From assembly GCA_030684815.1 (NCBI GenBank), contig JAUXXQ010000129.1, forward strand, positions 1-32,428: a stretch of 32,428 nt of DNA, in the 5' to 3' direction. The notes below the pieces were generated by a model, which worked only from the letters and a program-made list of their open reading frames with translations, did no database searches and was not told where the DNA came from. Positions 22,476 to 32,428 of the stretch are shown piece after piece. Made by a program: the position numbers and the translations under genes. This DNA comes from Methylobacter sp. (GTDB taxonomy: Bacteria > Pseudomonadota > Gammaproteobacteria > Methylococcales > Methylomonadaceae). Every line of letters starts with the position of its first letter. Position 1 is the first letter of the stretch.

Positions 22476-24581
22476 CTATTCCTCTTTTTTCTTCCTTTTC
22501 AAAAAATGCTTTAACAAATCGCCCACCTCGACACCTATTTTCTTATCCACTTTATCGATTAACTTATCAATTTTGGCTTTATTTTTCTCGGTCAATAATG
22601 ACGCGATGTCGATGCGGTAAGTCGGCTTGCTGAGTGTCCCGGCAACATGAATGCCGACAGTGCCTTTAACCGGTTTTTCTGCGCCGGCGTCGGCATTGAG
22701 CAGTTGGGCATTGATTTTGTAAGCCAGTGCCTCGGAAATCAGGTTGACGTTGCCTTTGCCATCCACCCGCAATTTCGCCGATTTCCCAATAAAATCATCA
22801 TTTTGCAAGATGCCGTTGGCAATGCTGGCGCTGCCGCCCATTTCCGAAAACAGCGTCTGATCCTGTTTATAATCCGCCGCCAACTCCGTGCCTTTAAGTC
22901 GCGCTTTGCCCTCATCAATCAGCTTTTGCAGATTGAAACCTTTAATCACCGAATCCTTAATCAAAAAATTCAACCGCCCTTTGACTGACGATTTTAATTC
23001 ATCGGCTTTTTGCCCCTGCCCCTGCAATTGCACCGATGCGTTAATCAGACCGCTCATCCACGCCTTGCCCCGGTAATCTTTCAACAAGGGCTCAAGCTGT
23101 ACCTGCTCCATTTTTTCGTTGACCGCCAACACCGGCTTGTCGCCGCGTTTATCCAGATTGAGGTCGCCGGAATAATGACCCTGATAAAACTGCTTAATGC
23201 TTTGTTGCGAAGTTACCACGCCGTTTTTGGTGTTCAGTTTAACCTGCACATCCTGCAGGATTAAATCTTTGACTTTTAGCTTGCCCAGCGTGACTACGCC
23301 ATCGGCATTGAGCTTTCTCAATGTTTCAACCGGCAGCGCAGAAAAACCGGCCGCCAGCAATAGGGCAGGGCTGGCTATCGGTTTGGACGCTTTATGGGTC
23401 GGCGATAAATAACGGTCGAGATCAAGCGTATCAATAGCCAAGCCGAAACGGATAGCCGTCTGGGCAAAATCTCGCACACTGACCGAGCCTTTGATTTGGC
23501 TGTCGTCCAGCACGAGCAGCAGATTTTGCAGCTCCGCCGATTCGGCGGTCGCCACTACATCGAAATTAAGTGCCAGCTTGCTTAGCGCCTGCTTATCCTG
23601 CATAACGGGGCGCTTGATGTCCAGTTGCTGCATGAGCTGAACAAGGTTCAACGGCGCGAGACTGACCGGGCCTTGAAACGACGGTTTGTCCTTAATCCCG
23701 CTGCCGTTTAAATCGGCAGACAGCGCCATCTCGCCCGATTTCAGCAGCAAGGCGGAAATCTTGGCGGTTTGCTGCGTCATATCCAGCGCCACATCGGCAA
23801 TGGTTAACGCCGCCGTTTGCGTTTTAGCGGGAATGTTTTCGCCTGATACGCTTAACTGCAAATCGCTTTGGTGCAAGGCGAACTTATCGAGTGCTTCATT
23901 AGCCGTCAGTTCGGTGTTGAATTTGATTGTTTGGCTCGATTGCGATTTTTTGTCCAAGACCTTGAGAGAAGCGCTAACACCAACCGGCTCATTGAACACG
24001 AAGGCATCGGAATTTAGATTAAGCTCGGTGAATTCAAGCTGCCGGCCGTTTTTTTGGTCATGCCAATTAATCCGTGCGTTTTCAACAGCCATGCCGCCGA
24101 TAGCAAAAGCCGCCTGCGTTGTAGCCGGTAAAGACGCCCCATCGGATTGGCCGGGTGTTGTTGTCGGCGCGATTTTTGGGCGGTTTAAATCGTCCCAGTT
24201 AGCCCCCCCTTCCGGATTCCGCACCAGATTAACAACCAAGCCTTTTAAAACAATGCGGCTGATTTCTATTTTCTTTGACAGCAGCGGCCATAACAGCAGA
24301 TTAATCTCGCCCTCTTCCAAGGTTGCAAAAGGCTGGCCGTCGAACCCCGGCGCATTGCTCAAGCTCATTTTTCCGGTCGAAATATGAGCGCCGGGAAACA
24401 GCGACAAAGTCAGATCGCCATCCAGCGTCAAATCGCGACCGGTCTTGTCCTTAACCACAGCGGCCAATTCAGGTTTGAAATCATTAGGGTCGATGACAAA
24501 TGGCAGGGTGGCGGCAGCGGCGATCAGTAGCAAAACCGCTAGGGCACAGGTCGATAAAATAATTTTAAGCGGTTTTCCCAC
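22476..24581 (-). CDS. asmA: AsmA family protein
   Basis: A 701-aa envelope protein. An N-terminal membrane anchor (KIILSTCALAVLLLIAAAATL) is followed by the AsmA-typical DPNDFKPELAAVVKDKTGRDL and DGDLTLSLFPG blocks, then a long beta-rich periplasmic region and a C-terminal AsmA repeat with SVKGRLNFLIKDSVIKGFNL. Related proteins bridge the envelope and are linked to phospholipid transport or outer-membrane assembly. I chose the GTG at 24581 because AAGGAG precedes it by 6 nt and the anchor then begins at once; a longer frame to 24677 would start inside repeat DNA. The lysine/glutamate-rich end (KRKKKEE) is notable. Confidence 0.9.
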   Translation of the reverse strand: MGKPLKIILSTCALAVLLLIAAAATLPFVIDPNDFKPELAAVVKDKTGRDLTLDGDLTLSLFPGAHISTGKMSLSNAPGFDGQPFATLEEGEINLLLWPLLSKKIEISRIVLKGLVVNLVRNPEGGANWDDLNRPKIAPTTTPGQSDGASLPATTQAAFAIGGMAVENARINWHDQKNGRQLEFTELNLNSDAFVFNEPVGVSASLKVLDKKSQSSQTIKFNTELTANEALDKFALHQSDLQLSVSGENIPAKTQTAALTIADVALDMTQQTAKISALLLKSGEMALSADLNGSGIKDKPSFQGPVSLAPLNLVQLMQQLDIKRPVMQDKQALSKLALNFDVVATAESAELQNLLLVLDDSQIKGSVSVRDFAQTAIRFGLAIDTLDLDRYLSPTHKASKPIASPALLLAAGFSALPVETLRKLNADGVVTLGKLKVKDLILQDVQVKLNTKNGVVTSQQSIKQFYQGHYSGDLNLDKRGDKPVLAVNEKMEQVQLEPLLKDYRGKAWMSGLINASVQLQGQGQKADELKSSVKGRLNFLIKDSVIKGFNLQKLIDEGKARLKGTELAADYKQDQTLFSEMGGSASIANGILQNDDFIGKSAKLRVDGKGNVNLISEALAYKINAQLLNADAGAEKPVKGTVGIHVAGTLSKPTYRIDIASLLTEKNKAKIDKLIDKVDKKIGVEVGDLLKHFLKRKKKEE

Positions 24582-24664
24582 GCAATTCTCCTTGCGAAAA
24601 TGAATCAGGGGCGAGATGAAGTATTTAAAGCTATTTCTTAAAAAGGATAGCCCTAAATAATTGT

Positions 24665-24710
24665 CCACGAAAGGCACGGAATTTTCGTGGCTTTCGTGAT
24701 TTTCGTGGGC
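24665..24710 (-). repeat. CACGAAA tandem-like repeat
   Basis: On the minus strand CCACGAAAAT, CACGAAAGC and CACGAAAATT follow one another, with a degenerate copy after them. It lies in the gap between the cyclase gene and asmA and resembles the short copy at 21430-21446. Confidence 0.45.
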
Positions 24711-24729
24711 TCTATTTTTCTACAACCGC

Positions 24730-24786
24730 GTAGGCCGGAATAAGGCTACCCAAGCGTAACGCTCGAAAAGCCCTATTCCAGCCTAC
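24730..24786. repeat. 57-bp GTAGG-headed cruciform repeat
   Basis: 17-nt arms (24730-24746 and 24770-24786) are inverted copies with two mismatches, each with GTAGG at its outer end. Inside lies a second small stem, AGCGT-A-ACGCT (24753-24763). The design is REP-like (GTAG head). It lies 27 bp past the end of the cyclase gene, where it may serve as a transcription stop. Confidence 0.6.
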
Positions 24787-24812
24787 AGGACTAATATTCA
24801 ATGGGCTTTTAT

Positions 24813-26168
24813 TTAAACCTGCACGGCGGCAACAACAAACTTATTTCGCCCCAGTTGTTTGGCGGAATATAAAGCATCGTCCGCCTGCTTTATCAAGTCA
24901 TCGGAGGTCATGCCTGGAAAGGGAATCATACAGGCAATGCCAATACTCACAGTAACTACATCGCTGACCGTAGAATATTCATGCGCTATTGCCAAAGCCT
25001 GAAGGGCCGCTTGAATAGCCTCCGCAATAACAACCGCACCGGTTTGGTCAGTACCCGGCAAAATCACGACAAATTCTTCCCCACCATAACGGGCGGCTAA
25101 ATCGGCAGGACGTGAAACGACTTTTTCTAACGTTTGCGCCATTTGAATTAAACAATCATCACCTTGCAGATGCCCATAATTGTCGTTATATAGCTTGAAA
25201 TAATCGACATCTAACATCAATAAAGAAAAAGGCTGTCGTTCGCGCTGCAAACGTTGCCATTCTTTTGCCAAAAAACCATCAAAACAGCGGCGATTGGCAA
25301 TTTTTGTCAAGCCATCCAAATGCGCCAATAATTGTAATTCATGGTTAGCTTGCTGCAACTCCAATTCCATTTTTTTACGGATGGTAATATCGCCGATGGT
25401 AATAGCGAAACCATCGCCTAATTTCACCGCAACAAAATGATACCAACACGATTCGCCGAGCGGGTAATAAAAGTCGTTTTCTAAAGGCTCACCGCTTTCT
25501 ACGAGAGCAATAAAGTGCGGCAAAAGATCAGCATTAATCTGATTAATAAAATCTTTAAAAATTAATCGATTTGTTATTAATTCTTCTGTATTTTTATTAA
25601 ATGCCTCGGCAATAATGGCATTGGCAACTAAACAACGGAAATCTTCAATTTCACCCGTTTGTAAATTGCGCACTGCCTGCAAAGCGGCAATACCATTTAA
25701 AGCACTATTTAACACGCTGGCGAGTAATGCTTCAGCTTCCTGGCGTTTGCACACTTCTTCCTGTAATGCGTTTTTTTGCCGTTGAATAACCAGTTGGCTT
25801 TCGGCGCGCGCCACCACTTCTTCAATATGAAAAGGCTTGGAAATATAATCAACGCCGCCGCATTCAAAGGCTTTTACCTTGTCAAACGTATCGTCTAAGG
25901 CACTGATAAAAATAATCGGAATATCGCGTAATTTTTCATCCGCTTTGATAGCCGAACAGACTTGATAACCATCCATTTCGGGCATTTGAATATCCAGAAA
26001 AATTAAATCAGGCTGTTTAACAGCCAGCGTTTTTAACGCCATTCTGCCGCTGGTCACACTACGAACGGTGTAACCGAGTTGAGTTAACAATTCACTGAGC
26101 AATTGTAAATTTTCAGGTAAATCATCGACTAAAAGAATGGTGCCTTTGCAATGAGTGGGTTTGGTCAT
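24813..26168 (-). CDS. Receiver-PAS-GGDEF response regulator (diguanylate cyclase)
   Basis: A 451-aa cytoplasmic protein. Residues about 8-125 are a CheY-like receiver with LLVDDLPEN, acceptor D59 in LIFLDIQMPEMDG, and KPF. About 145-265 is a PAS-like sensor segment. About 280-451 is a GGDEF domain with DGLTKIANRRCFD and the active-site GGEEF (362-366). RPAD (353-356) sits five residues before it and fits the product-inhibition I-site RxxD. It should make c-di-GMP when phosphorylated. It follows the giant hybrid kinase gene by 100 bp, so it is the likely phosphotransfer target or co-regulated output (inference). Confidence 0.93.
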   Translation of the reverse strand: MTKPTHCKGTILLVDDLPENLQLLSELLTQLGYTVRSVTSGRMALKTLAVKQPDLIFLDIQMPEMDGYQVCSAIKADEKLRDIPIIFISALDDTFDKVKAFECGGVDYISKPFHIEEVVARAESQLVIQRQKNALQEEVCKRQEAEALLASVLNSALNGIAALQAVRNLQTGEIEDFRCLVANAIIAEAFNKNTEELITNRLIFKDFINQINADLLPHFIALVESGEPLENDFYYPLGESCWYHFVAVKLGDGFAITIGDITIRKKMELELQQANHELQLLAHLDGLTKIANRRCFDGFLAKEWQRLQRERQPFSLLMLDVDYFKLYNDNYGHLQGDDCLIQMAQTLEKVVSRPADLAARYGGEEFVVILPGTDQTGAVVIAEAIQAALQALAIAHEYSTVSDVVTVSIGIACMIPFPGMTSDDLIKQADDALYSAKQLGRNKFVVAAVQV

Positions 26169-26207
26169 CGTGATATTTTAATTAGATCCATTGTCTGAAT
26201 ACTATGC

Positions 26208-26240
26208 AGGCCTTCCAGGTTTTTAAAACCTGGAAGGCCT
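26208..26240. repeat. 33-bp perfect palindrome between the hybrid kinase and cyclase genes
   Basis: AGGCCTTCCAGGTTTT (26208-26223) and its exact complement (26225-26240) surround one base. It lies 28 bp past the kinase stop and 39 bp before the cyclase ATG. The hairpin has T-rich inner bases but no trailing T-run. It could reduce readthrough or stabilise one cistron; the CCTTCCAGG stem resembles palindromes scattered in other genomes. Confidence 0.75.
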
Positions 26241-26268
26241 AAATTACAATTTATCGATGTGAGCAATA

Positions 26269-29200
26269 TTAATTATCACCAATAACGGGTTCAATCAAAT
26301 CAATAATCTGCTCAAATTGAAACTTCCGTACCATTTTAGTCAATATATTAATGATGACAGTTTCAGTCTCAGGAACAGCTTGGAGCAAGGCTAAAACGGC
26401 TTCGCTATCGGCTTCTAAAGCCGCCTCGAACAATTCCATCAGCCATTCCTGCGGCATGATTTGTAAATCTGCCGACGTTAATGATATATCAATTAGGTCA
26501 CAGCTCTCATATACTGTCGTTTTATAAATGAACTGCACTCCCAAATGTTTAACCAACATGTCAAACATCCCGGCTTCTTTAAACGGTTTACGCATAAAAT
26601 TATCACAACCGGCCGAGAATACCATGGCTTTTTCTTCTTCCATGACACTTGCCGTCAGGGCGATAATAACCGTCGGCTTATCCTGTTTATGTAATTTGAT
26701 ATATTCAGCGGCGTCATAACCATCCATTACCGGCATACGAATATCCATAAAAATCAAATCCGGTTGCCACTGCTGCCAAATTTCAATGGCCTCCTGCCCA
26801 TTACCGGCTTCTTTTACATCAAACCCCAATGGCGCGAGCAATGTAACTAATAGCTGGCGATTAAATGATTTATCATCAACGGCTAAAATCTTATACACAG
26901 GTTGATTAGGCGCCAATGCTAAAACCTGGGATTGGATTAATGTTTCCTGGGCCGTTTCAGACCCTAATTGCACGGGGATAAAAAAACTAAAAGTAGAACC
27001 TTTACCTAACTCGCTAGTCACCCCAATATCGCCACCCATAAGCCGTACAAATTGCCGGCTAATCACCAAACCTAATCCTGTACCTTCTTGTGCATCGCGT
27101 CCTGAACGGGTTTGATTGAACGCCTCAAATAATTCAGTTAACTCTTCAGGCGCGATACCAACACCTGTATCACGAATACTAAAATTTAAAATAACATCGC
27201 TAGTATTGGTTTGCGCTACCGAATCAATCGTTAATTCCACCTCTCCGTCACTTGTAAACTTAACCGCATTACCTAGCAAGTTCAATAATACCTGTTTCAA
27301 CTTAACGCCATCCGCATAAATATAATGCGGCAAATCATTATTAGTATTAAATTTTAACTCCAAACCTGCATCATGAGCAGATGAATATAATATAGACTCT
27401 AAATCATTTAATAATTGATAGAGATCGACATCTTTTTTATTTAATGTTGATTTGCCCGCTTCAATTTTAGAAAAATCCAGCACATTATTAATAAGCGTCA
27501 ATAAATATTCACCGCTACGATAAATAACCTCTGCGTTGCTATATTGCTCTACGGGTAAGTTTTTAGTCCGCAGCATAACTTGTGAAAAACCAATAATCGC
27601 ATTGAGTGGCGAGCGTAATTCATGGCTCATATTAGCAATAAATGAGCTTTTTGCTTGATTGGCGACCTCGGCCTTTTCTTTCGCAGTATTTAATTCAATG
27701 GTTTTTTCCCTAACCCTATCCTCAAGATTACGGTAAAGCAACGCGTTTTCTATCGAAATCACCATTTGCCCAGAAAGCATTTCTAATATACTAACGTGCT
27801 CAGCGGTAAACGCATTAACCGTAAACTTGTTTTCTAAATACAGTACACCATTAATCCTGGTTTTTTGCATTAAAGGCAAACACAACACCGACAACGGGGG
27901 GGCTTTTTGAAAATAGTCATCATTAACAAAAGAACACTGGCTCACTTTTTCGATGACAACAAATTCCTGGCTACGGATCACATAATTAATGACACTAATC
28001 GGTAGTTGCCGATAATTGTCCAGCGGACTATTGAGTAAATCACCCTGTTCGCTATGCCCGCTATCGGCTTGCACGAACCAATTTTCTTTTGCAGCCAATA
28101 AAATAACGCCACGACTCGCCCCCGCACTGGCCAAAAGGATATGGAGCAATTGTTGCAATAGTTTTTCTAATTGAATTTCACCGGCCAGCGTTTGGGAAGC
28201 CTTGATAATACTAAGCACATCAAGCTGATTAGAGACCGACTCTAAGCGATGAGTCGTCGGCATATCAAATACCTTAGTGCTGCCCCCGCCTTTTTGAGCC
28301 TGCAAAAAGGGATGTAAGCGTTCCAATTGCGTCACTTTAGCTAACGCGCCCCAACGTTGATACGTAAAACGGGCTTCGCTTAAATACGGTTGTGCAATGC
28401 GCTCCAATTGGTGGGATAAATAAAACCTAGCCGCCAATTCATAACTTAATGCCTCATCATTCAAATAATTATGTGCAGCCGCGCCTTGAATGGCCTGTTC
28501 ATAATAGTGCGCGGCAGCTTCAAAATCATTTTCAATACGGGCGATTTCAGCCTGTACCAGATCATACTTATGCTGAAAGTTTATCGGCGCATTGGCTGCC
28601 CATATCTTTAAATCCGCTTGATTGGCTTTGACGCGGCCGAGATAATCTTCTTTTTCAGGGCTATTAGCTTGGCAAATGCTTAAATAAAGTAATGAGCCGT
28701 AAAATAAAAGCAGAGGTATTTCAAGGCGCCCCTTTAAACCGCCAACCCTTTCAGTTGCCTGCTCCAAAATGTGCAAACTATTTTCATCGCTACCAAAGAA
28801 AACAATTAACATAACTTTTAATTGGTAAAATATGGCTATCGGATGCTGTACATTATTTTCCGTAAAAAACGTAATTAACTCGTCTTCATTAAACGCGGGC
28901 CCGTCAAGACACGTTGGGTTGCCGGTAGTTTCCGACAAATTGATGACCATCTGCCAGATTAATCTATCCCATAAGGCAATGCCCGGCTGCTGTATTTTTT
29001 GTAACAGGTTAATGCTATTTTGTGCGCTTTCCTTAATTGAAAGTAAGTTTTTACTGCCGTAAAAATTATAGACATCGGTATTAAAAATAGAAAACCCAAG
29101 AAATTGAGTATCGCCCTCCGCCAAACCGTACTCTATCGCTTTTTGAAAAATAGGGATTGACTCAATAATGTGTTTTTTCACATGAATAGTGGTCAACGAA

Positions 29201-32130
29201 ACAATAAAATAACCTTTTGTTTTTAAGCTGCCCAAATCCGGTCTGTCGAGTAATTTAAGCGTTATGTCGCCCAATAAATAACACCACTTTAAATCCTGCT
29301 TATGATGTAAAAACATCGCATAAACTGCAAAGATAAAGGGCGAAGATAAACAATGGCCTTGCAATAAATTGAGATAAGCCATCGTCGCTGTAATCCACAA
29401 AAACAGCAAAGGCGAACAAAAATAAGACGCCGGTATGCTCATTGACAATAAACGCAAAATCGCTAATTGCTGAGGATCTTTTATCATCGGTAAATGGAGG
29501 ACATTATCCATATTCCCTTTGAGCAGCTGGCTGGCTTTATTAAAAATAAGCTCCAATTCTTCTTCCGATGGGGAAACAGCGTAAGTAAAATCCAACTCTT
29601 TTAAAATATCAACCGTATAATTAATGATGTCAGGATAACGTAACTGCGCACTTAAAATATTTATTTTTGTTTCTGCCGCATTCACCTTATCCAAGGCAAT
29701 TTGTGCATGGCTAAACAGCATGTTCAAATAAGCATTTGCCGTATCAAATTCTCCACACAAGAAAGCAGACTCCGCCAATTCTTCATGTAGCGACAACATA
29801 AAATTATAATTATGCTGCCAATGGTTTTCCTGGCATAGCGATAATGCCGTTCTAAAATAAGACAGCGCCACATGATAGGCAATAGATTTCTTCGCTCTTA
29901 AGCCACTTTCAATATTAAGCCGTGCGAGTTCATTTTTATCGCTGTCGCTATCAAGTAAATTAATGCCTAAATTAAAATGATCGACAACACTAAATAATTG
30001 CTCGGCTAATTCATTGGCGGATAACTTCGCTTTAAGCAAACGCCCGATATTTAAATGTAACGCCGATCTATTACTCTCTTTTATTAAGGAATAGGCCGCC
30101 TGCTGAACTCTATCATGGACGAATTTATAACGCAGTTCATTATGTCCAACTAACAAACCTTCCTGCAAACAAAACCATAAACTCTGCTTGACGTTTTCTA
30201 CATTCATTTCAGACGCAATAGCCAATAACTCTAAATCAATACTATTCCCCAGTACCGCACCTAACGATAACAAGTTCTGAGTTATTTTCGGCAGCCTGAT
30301 AATTTTAGCTATCAACAATTCAACGACATTATCGGTGATATTTTTCTGCTCAATTTTATTAACATCCCATTCCCACACCTTGCTCGACTGATTAAAATTT
30401 AACAGCTCTTCATAGTAAAGTGCCTTTAAAAACTCGCCCATAAAGAAAGGGTTGCCGCCGCTTTTTTTTAACACCAATTCGGCCAGCGGTAGGCAGTCAG
30501 TAACATGTCTATTTAACGAGTCACTTAATAAATATTGGACATGCGTTTTTTCTAATGGCGTCAGCGTAATTGTTGTGATGTTGGCTTGATCGTCTTGTAA
30601 CCTTACAAAACTTTCAATTAATGGATGCATACTATCTACTTCATTATCCCGATAAGCCCCTATCATTAATAAATAGGGAATATCATTCATAATTAAAGGC
30701 AATAATTTTAATGTTGCGCTATCAATCCATTGTAAATCGTCAATGAACAGCGTTAACACATGCTCTTTATCGCAAATGCTACGAATAAAATTTTGAAAGG
30801 TAAAATTAAATCGATTTTGTGCTTCTTGCGGCGGCAATTCACTTAATGCCGGTTGTTTGCCAATAATTAACTCTAACATCGGTAATACTTCAATCATTAA
30901 CTGCGCATTACCGCCTAATGCCGCTTGCAATCTTTGCTGCCATTTTTTTAAAACACTCTCATCTTCGGTTAATATCTGTTGCAATAACGATTGCATAGCT
31001 TGCAATAATGCGCTGTAAGGGGTATTGCGTTGTAATTGGTCAAATTTACCGGCAATAAAATAGCCCCTCTTTTCGGTAATCGGTTTATAAAGCTCCTGCA
31101 CCAAAGCGGTTTTACCAATACCCGAATAACCGGCAATCAATAATAATTGACTGTTGCCATGGATGACTTGATCAAAGGTTTTTAATAAAATAGCAACAGG
31201 CAGCTCCCTTCCATAGAGCTTTTGCGTTAATTGAAACTTATCGGAAATATCATACTGGCCAATAAAAAACTGTTGCAATGATTCCGGATGATTAAGCAGT
31301 TGTTTAATGCATTGTAAATCTTGTTGCAGACCCCAAGCACTTTGATAGCGGTCTTCAGCTTGCTTGGCAATGAGTTTCATCACTAATTGCGACAAACAAA
31401 CAGGAATTTCAGGATTTAATAAATGCGGCGCTACGGCTTGTTTAGCTAAATGAGCATGAACCAATTCCAATTTGTCATGACTCTCAAAAGGTATTCTACC
31501 GGTCAATAACTCATAAAAACTAATGCCTAACGAATAAAAATCAGTGCGATAATCAACACTGCGATTCATGCGCCCTGTTTGTTCGGGCGAAAGATAGGCG
31601 AGTGCGCCTTCTAAATGGGCTGGGTTTTTTAATAGGGGATATTCACGCGACAAGCGTGTTGCCAAGGCAAAATCAATGAGCTTAACTTGCTTTTTATCAC
31701 TATTAATTAATAGATTGCTAGGGTTAATATTTTTATGAATAATATTCTTACTGTGAATTTCTGCCAAACCCTGCGTAACCGAGACCGCTATTAGAAAAAA
31801 ATCATCCAAAGAAACCTTACTCTTTTGTTTTAGGTAGTCCCTGACGGAGATGGCATTGAAGTCTTCAAGATAAATGAAAGGACGGTTATTATGAAAACCT
31901 GATTGATAGGCGTGAATAATAAAGTCGTTATCGAATAAAGTTAAAAATTCAAATTCTTTATTGATTCGTTCAACTTCACTATTTTCTGGATATTCTGAGG
32001 AGGGTAGTTTTAAAACACCCGTAGCCGGTAAATTTTCTGTCGCATCGATTGTTTTAACCGCATAAATAAGGCTTAAATTACTTTCGTATAGCGTAGATAC
32101 TATCTGGTAATTTGCTATTATTTCATTCAT
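26269..32130 (-). CDS. Ser/Thr-kinase-like/AAA ATPase/GAF/histidine kinase/receiver hybrid protein
   Basis: A 1953-aa soluble signalling protein of the HstK-like 'trifunctional' family. Residues about 8-275 are a protein-kinase fold with K41, E59 and DFA (D153), but the HRD loop reads HKNINPSN, so the catalytic Asp is Asn134. About 305-600 is an AAA/STAND-type ATPase with Walker A GYSGIGKT (334-341) and Walker [10 protein letters not shown] (about 460-468). About 620-1290 is a helical TPR-like region, then a GAF domain (about 1310-1455). A histidine kinase follows, with H1503 in [10 protein letters not shown]-box [11 protein letters not shown] and G-boxes DTGVGI and GTGLGL. A receiver has D1796 in [11 protein letters not shown]. 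The ATG has no clear ribosome site. It is AT-rich relative to the LPS region. Confidence 0.93.
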   Translation of the reverse strand: MNEIIANYQIVSTLYESNLSLIYAVKTIDATENLPATGVLKLPSSEYPENSEVERINKEFEFLTLFDNDFIIHAYQSGFHNNRPFIYLEDFNAISVRDYLKQKSKVSLDDFFLIAVSVTQGLAEIHSKNIIHKNINPSNLLINSDKKQVKLIDFALATRLSREYPLLKNPAHLEGALAYLSPEQTGRMNRSVDYRTDFYSLGISFYELLTGRIPFESHDKLELVHAHLAKQAVAPHLLNPEIPVCLSQLVMKLIAKQAEDRYQSAWGLQQDLQCIKQLLNHPESLQQFFIGQYDISDKFQLTQKLYGRELPVAILLKTFDQVIHGNSQLLLIAGYSGIGKTALVQELYKPITEKRGYFIAGKFDQLQRNTPYSALLQAMQSLLQQILTEDESVLKKWQQRLQAALGGNAQLMIEVLPMLELIIGKQPALSELPPQEAQNRFNFTFQNFIRSICDKEHVLTLFIDDLQWIDSATLKLLPLIMNDIPYLLMIGAYRDNEVDSMHPLIESFVRLQDDQANITTITLTPLEKTHVQYLLSDSLNRHVTDCLPLAELVLKKSGGNPFFMGEFLKALYYEELLNFNQSSKVWEWDVNKIEQKNITDNVVELLIAKIIRLPKITQNLLSLGAVLGNSIDLELLAIASEMNVENVKQSLWFCLQEGLLVGHNELRYKFVHDRVQQAAYSLIKESNRSALHLNIGRLLKAKLSANELAEQLFSVVDHFNLGINLLDSDSDKNELARLNIESGLRAKKSIAYHVALSYFRTALSLCQENHWQHNYNFMLSLHEELAESAFLCGEFDTANAYLNMLFSHAQIALDKVNAAETKINILSAQLRYPDIINYTVDILKELDFTYAVSPSEEELELIFNKASQLLKGNMDNVLHLPMIKDPQQLAILRLLSMSIPASYFCSPLLFLWITATMAYLNLLQGHCLSSPFIFAVYAMFLHHKQDLKWCYLLGDITLKLLDRPDLGSLKTKGYFIVSLTTIHVKKHIIESIPIFQKAIEYGLAEGDTQFLGFSIFNTDVYNFYGSKNLLSIKESAQNSINLLQKIQQPGIALWDRLIWQMVINLSETTGNPTCLDGPAFNEDELITFFTENNVQHPIAIFYQLKVMLIVFFGSDENSLHILEQATERVGGLKGRLEIPLLLFYGSLLYLSICQANSPEKEDYLGRVKANQADLKIWAANAPINFQHKYDLVQAEIARIENDFEAAAHYYEQAIQGAAAHNYLNDEALSYELAARFYLSHQLERIAQPYLSEARFTYQRWGALAKVTQLERLHPFLQAQKGGGSTKVFDMPTTHRLESVSNQLDVLSIIKASQTLAGEIQLEKLLQQLLHILLASAGASRGVILLAAKENWFVQADSGHSEQGDLLNSPLDNYRQLPISVINYVIRSQEFVVIEKVSQCSFVNDDYFQKAPPLSVLCLPLMQKTRINGVLYLENKFTVNAFTAEHVSILEMLSGQMVISIENALLYRNLEDRVREKTIELNTAKEKAEVANQAKSSFIANMSHELRSPLNAIIGFSQVMLRTKNLPVEQYSNAEVIYRSGEYLLTLINNVLDFSKIEAGKSTLNKKDVDLYQLLNDLESILYSSAHDAGLELKFNTNNDLPHYIYADGVKLKQVLLNLLGNAVKFTSDGEVELTIDSVAQTNTSDVILNFSIRDTGVGIAPEELTELFEAFNQTRSGRDAQEGTGLGLVISRQFVRLMGGDIGVTSELGKGSTFSFFIPVQLGSETAQETLIQSQVLALAPNQPVYKILAVDDKSFNRQLLVTLLAPLGFDVKEAGNGQEAIEIWQQWQPDLIFMDIRMPVMDGYDAAEYIKLHKQDKPTVIIALTASVMEEEKAMVFSAGCDNFMRKPFKEAGMFDMLVKHLGVQFIYKTTVYESCDLIDISLTSADLQIMPQEWLMELFEAALEADSEAVLALLQAVPETETVIINILTKMVRKFQFEQIIDLIEPVIGDN

Positions 32131-32298
32131 TGTCAGGGGTTTAAAAGTGTACGGTAATGAAAAAAATTTATGTTGTGCTTAATTGAAATATTTTCATATC
32201 AATAAACAAGGAAGGAAGATGCCGGAAAAGTGCCCGATAATCTGAGCCCACAAGGTTTTTTTGTGCACCTGCCGCCAACGTCAATTTAGGCTACCAAC
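32131..32298. other. Upstream region of the hybrid kinase gene
   Basis: 168 bp of AT-rich DNA between the hybrid kinase start and the possible partial gene. The promoter should lie here, but I see no convincing -35/-10 pair, operator or strong ribosome site (ACCCCTGACA precedes the ATG). Confidence 0.4.
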
Positions 32299-32428
32299 TT
32301 AAGACGGGACATCCAGTAACTTCAATGAGTTAGAATTCAGTCGCTCACGGCCTTTTCGAGGCAAGGGTAACTCCCCCATCTTATCAAGCACCCATAAAAA
32401 TAGGTCTGGAAAGTCAGTATTAAACAAC
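32299..32428 (-). CDS. Possible 3' end of an unidentified gene (partial)
   Basis: A minus-strand frame is open from the window edge to TAA at 32299-32301, 42 codons, including WVLDKMGELPLPRKGRERL and ending LKLLDVPS. The peptide reads like real protein but I do not recognise it. It may be the C-terminus of a gene beyond the window, or chance. Confidence 0.35.
   Translation of the reverse strand, partial: LFNTDFPDLFLWVLDKMGELPLPRKGRERLNSNSLKLLDVPS

Noticed and set aside
23686-24387. 233-aa plus-strand frame
   Set aside because: It lies within asmA on the opposite strand and shows no domain.
24582-24677. N-terminal extension of the AsmA protein
   Set aside because: The extra 32 codons run into CACGAA repeat DNA, and a GTG with AAGGAG at ideal spacing starts directly before the membrane anchor.
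24665-24710. CRISPR-like repeat
   Set aside because: Units are only about 9-10 bp and adjacent, without spacers, and no cas genes are present.

Overview
The window looks like the chromosome of a Gram-negative gammaproteobacterium of roughly medium GC. The evidence is an LPS-core/heptose cluster in the pseudomonad-like order glnE-ilvE-waaF, plus mutY-yggX, MsbA, AsmA and a gammaproteobacterial rRNA leader with boxA. The first ~418 bases are the 5' part of a 16S rRNA gene on the minus strand. Its sequence recalls type I methanotrophs (Methylococcales), but that placement is from memory and is an inference. Nearly every gene lies on the minus strand; the exceptions are one RTX-like protein gene at 18.9 kb and a small antitoxin-like gene at 22.1 kb.

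Layout. 1-838: 16S rRNA 5' part, leader with boxA, and three tandem sigma70 promoters. 839-10663: an LPS inner-core and heptose block, read from high to low coordinates as waaF, a GT9 heptosyltransferase, a tiny coupled ORF, an O-antigen ligase/polymerase, two GT2 glycosyltransferases, msbA, gmhA, hldE and hldD. Many of these overlap by ATGA or TAATG junctions. hldE, gmhA and hldD make most of ADP-heptose, the GT9/GT2 enzymes use it and other sugars on the core, MsbA flips the lipid A-core, and the WaaL/Wzy-like protein handles the O-chain. 10708-14609: ilvE and glnE, probably at the head of the same transcription unit. 14696-18728: a dicarboxylate/amino-acid:cation symporter, a REPIN-like element, then a three-gene unit of an ASCH-like protein, cstA and a YbdD/YjiX protein. 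18818-19954: a gene for a soluble protein with an RTX-associated Ca-binding domain, behind a near-consensus sigma28 (flagellar-type) promoter. 20051-21366: mutY-yggX. 21367-22475: an AT-rich accessory stretch with dispersed palindromes, a ~208-bp imperfect inverted repeat, a short ORF with its own promoter, and a solitary RelB/DinJ-type antitoxin gene. 22476-24581: a large AsmA protein. 24813-32130: a two-gene signalling pair, namely a 1953-aa Ser/Thr-kinase-like/AAA/histidine-kinase/receiver protein and a receiver-PAS-GGDEF diguanylate cyclase. The last ~130 bases may hold the 3' end of another minus-strand gene.

The most interesting points are: the sigma28-type promoter on an otherwise uncharacterised Ca-binding-domain gene; the loss of the catalytic aspartate in the kinase domain of the giant signalling protein, next to a c-di-GMP output gene; the orphan antitoxin beside a MITE-like inverted repeat; and several families of short palindromic repeats, including one inverted REP pair resembling Pseudomonas REPINs. 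No CRISPR array, tRNA, intact transposase or complete novel system was found.
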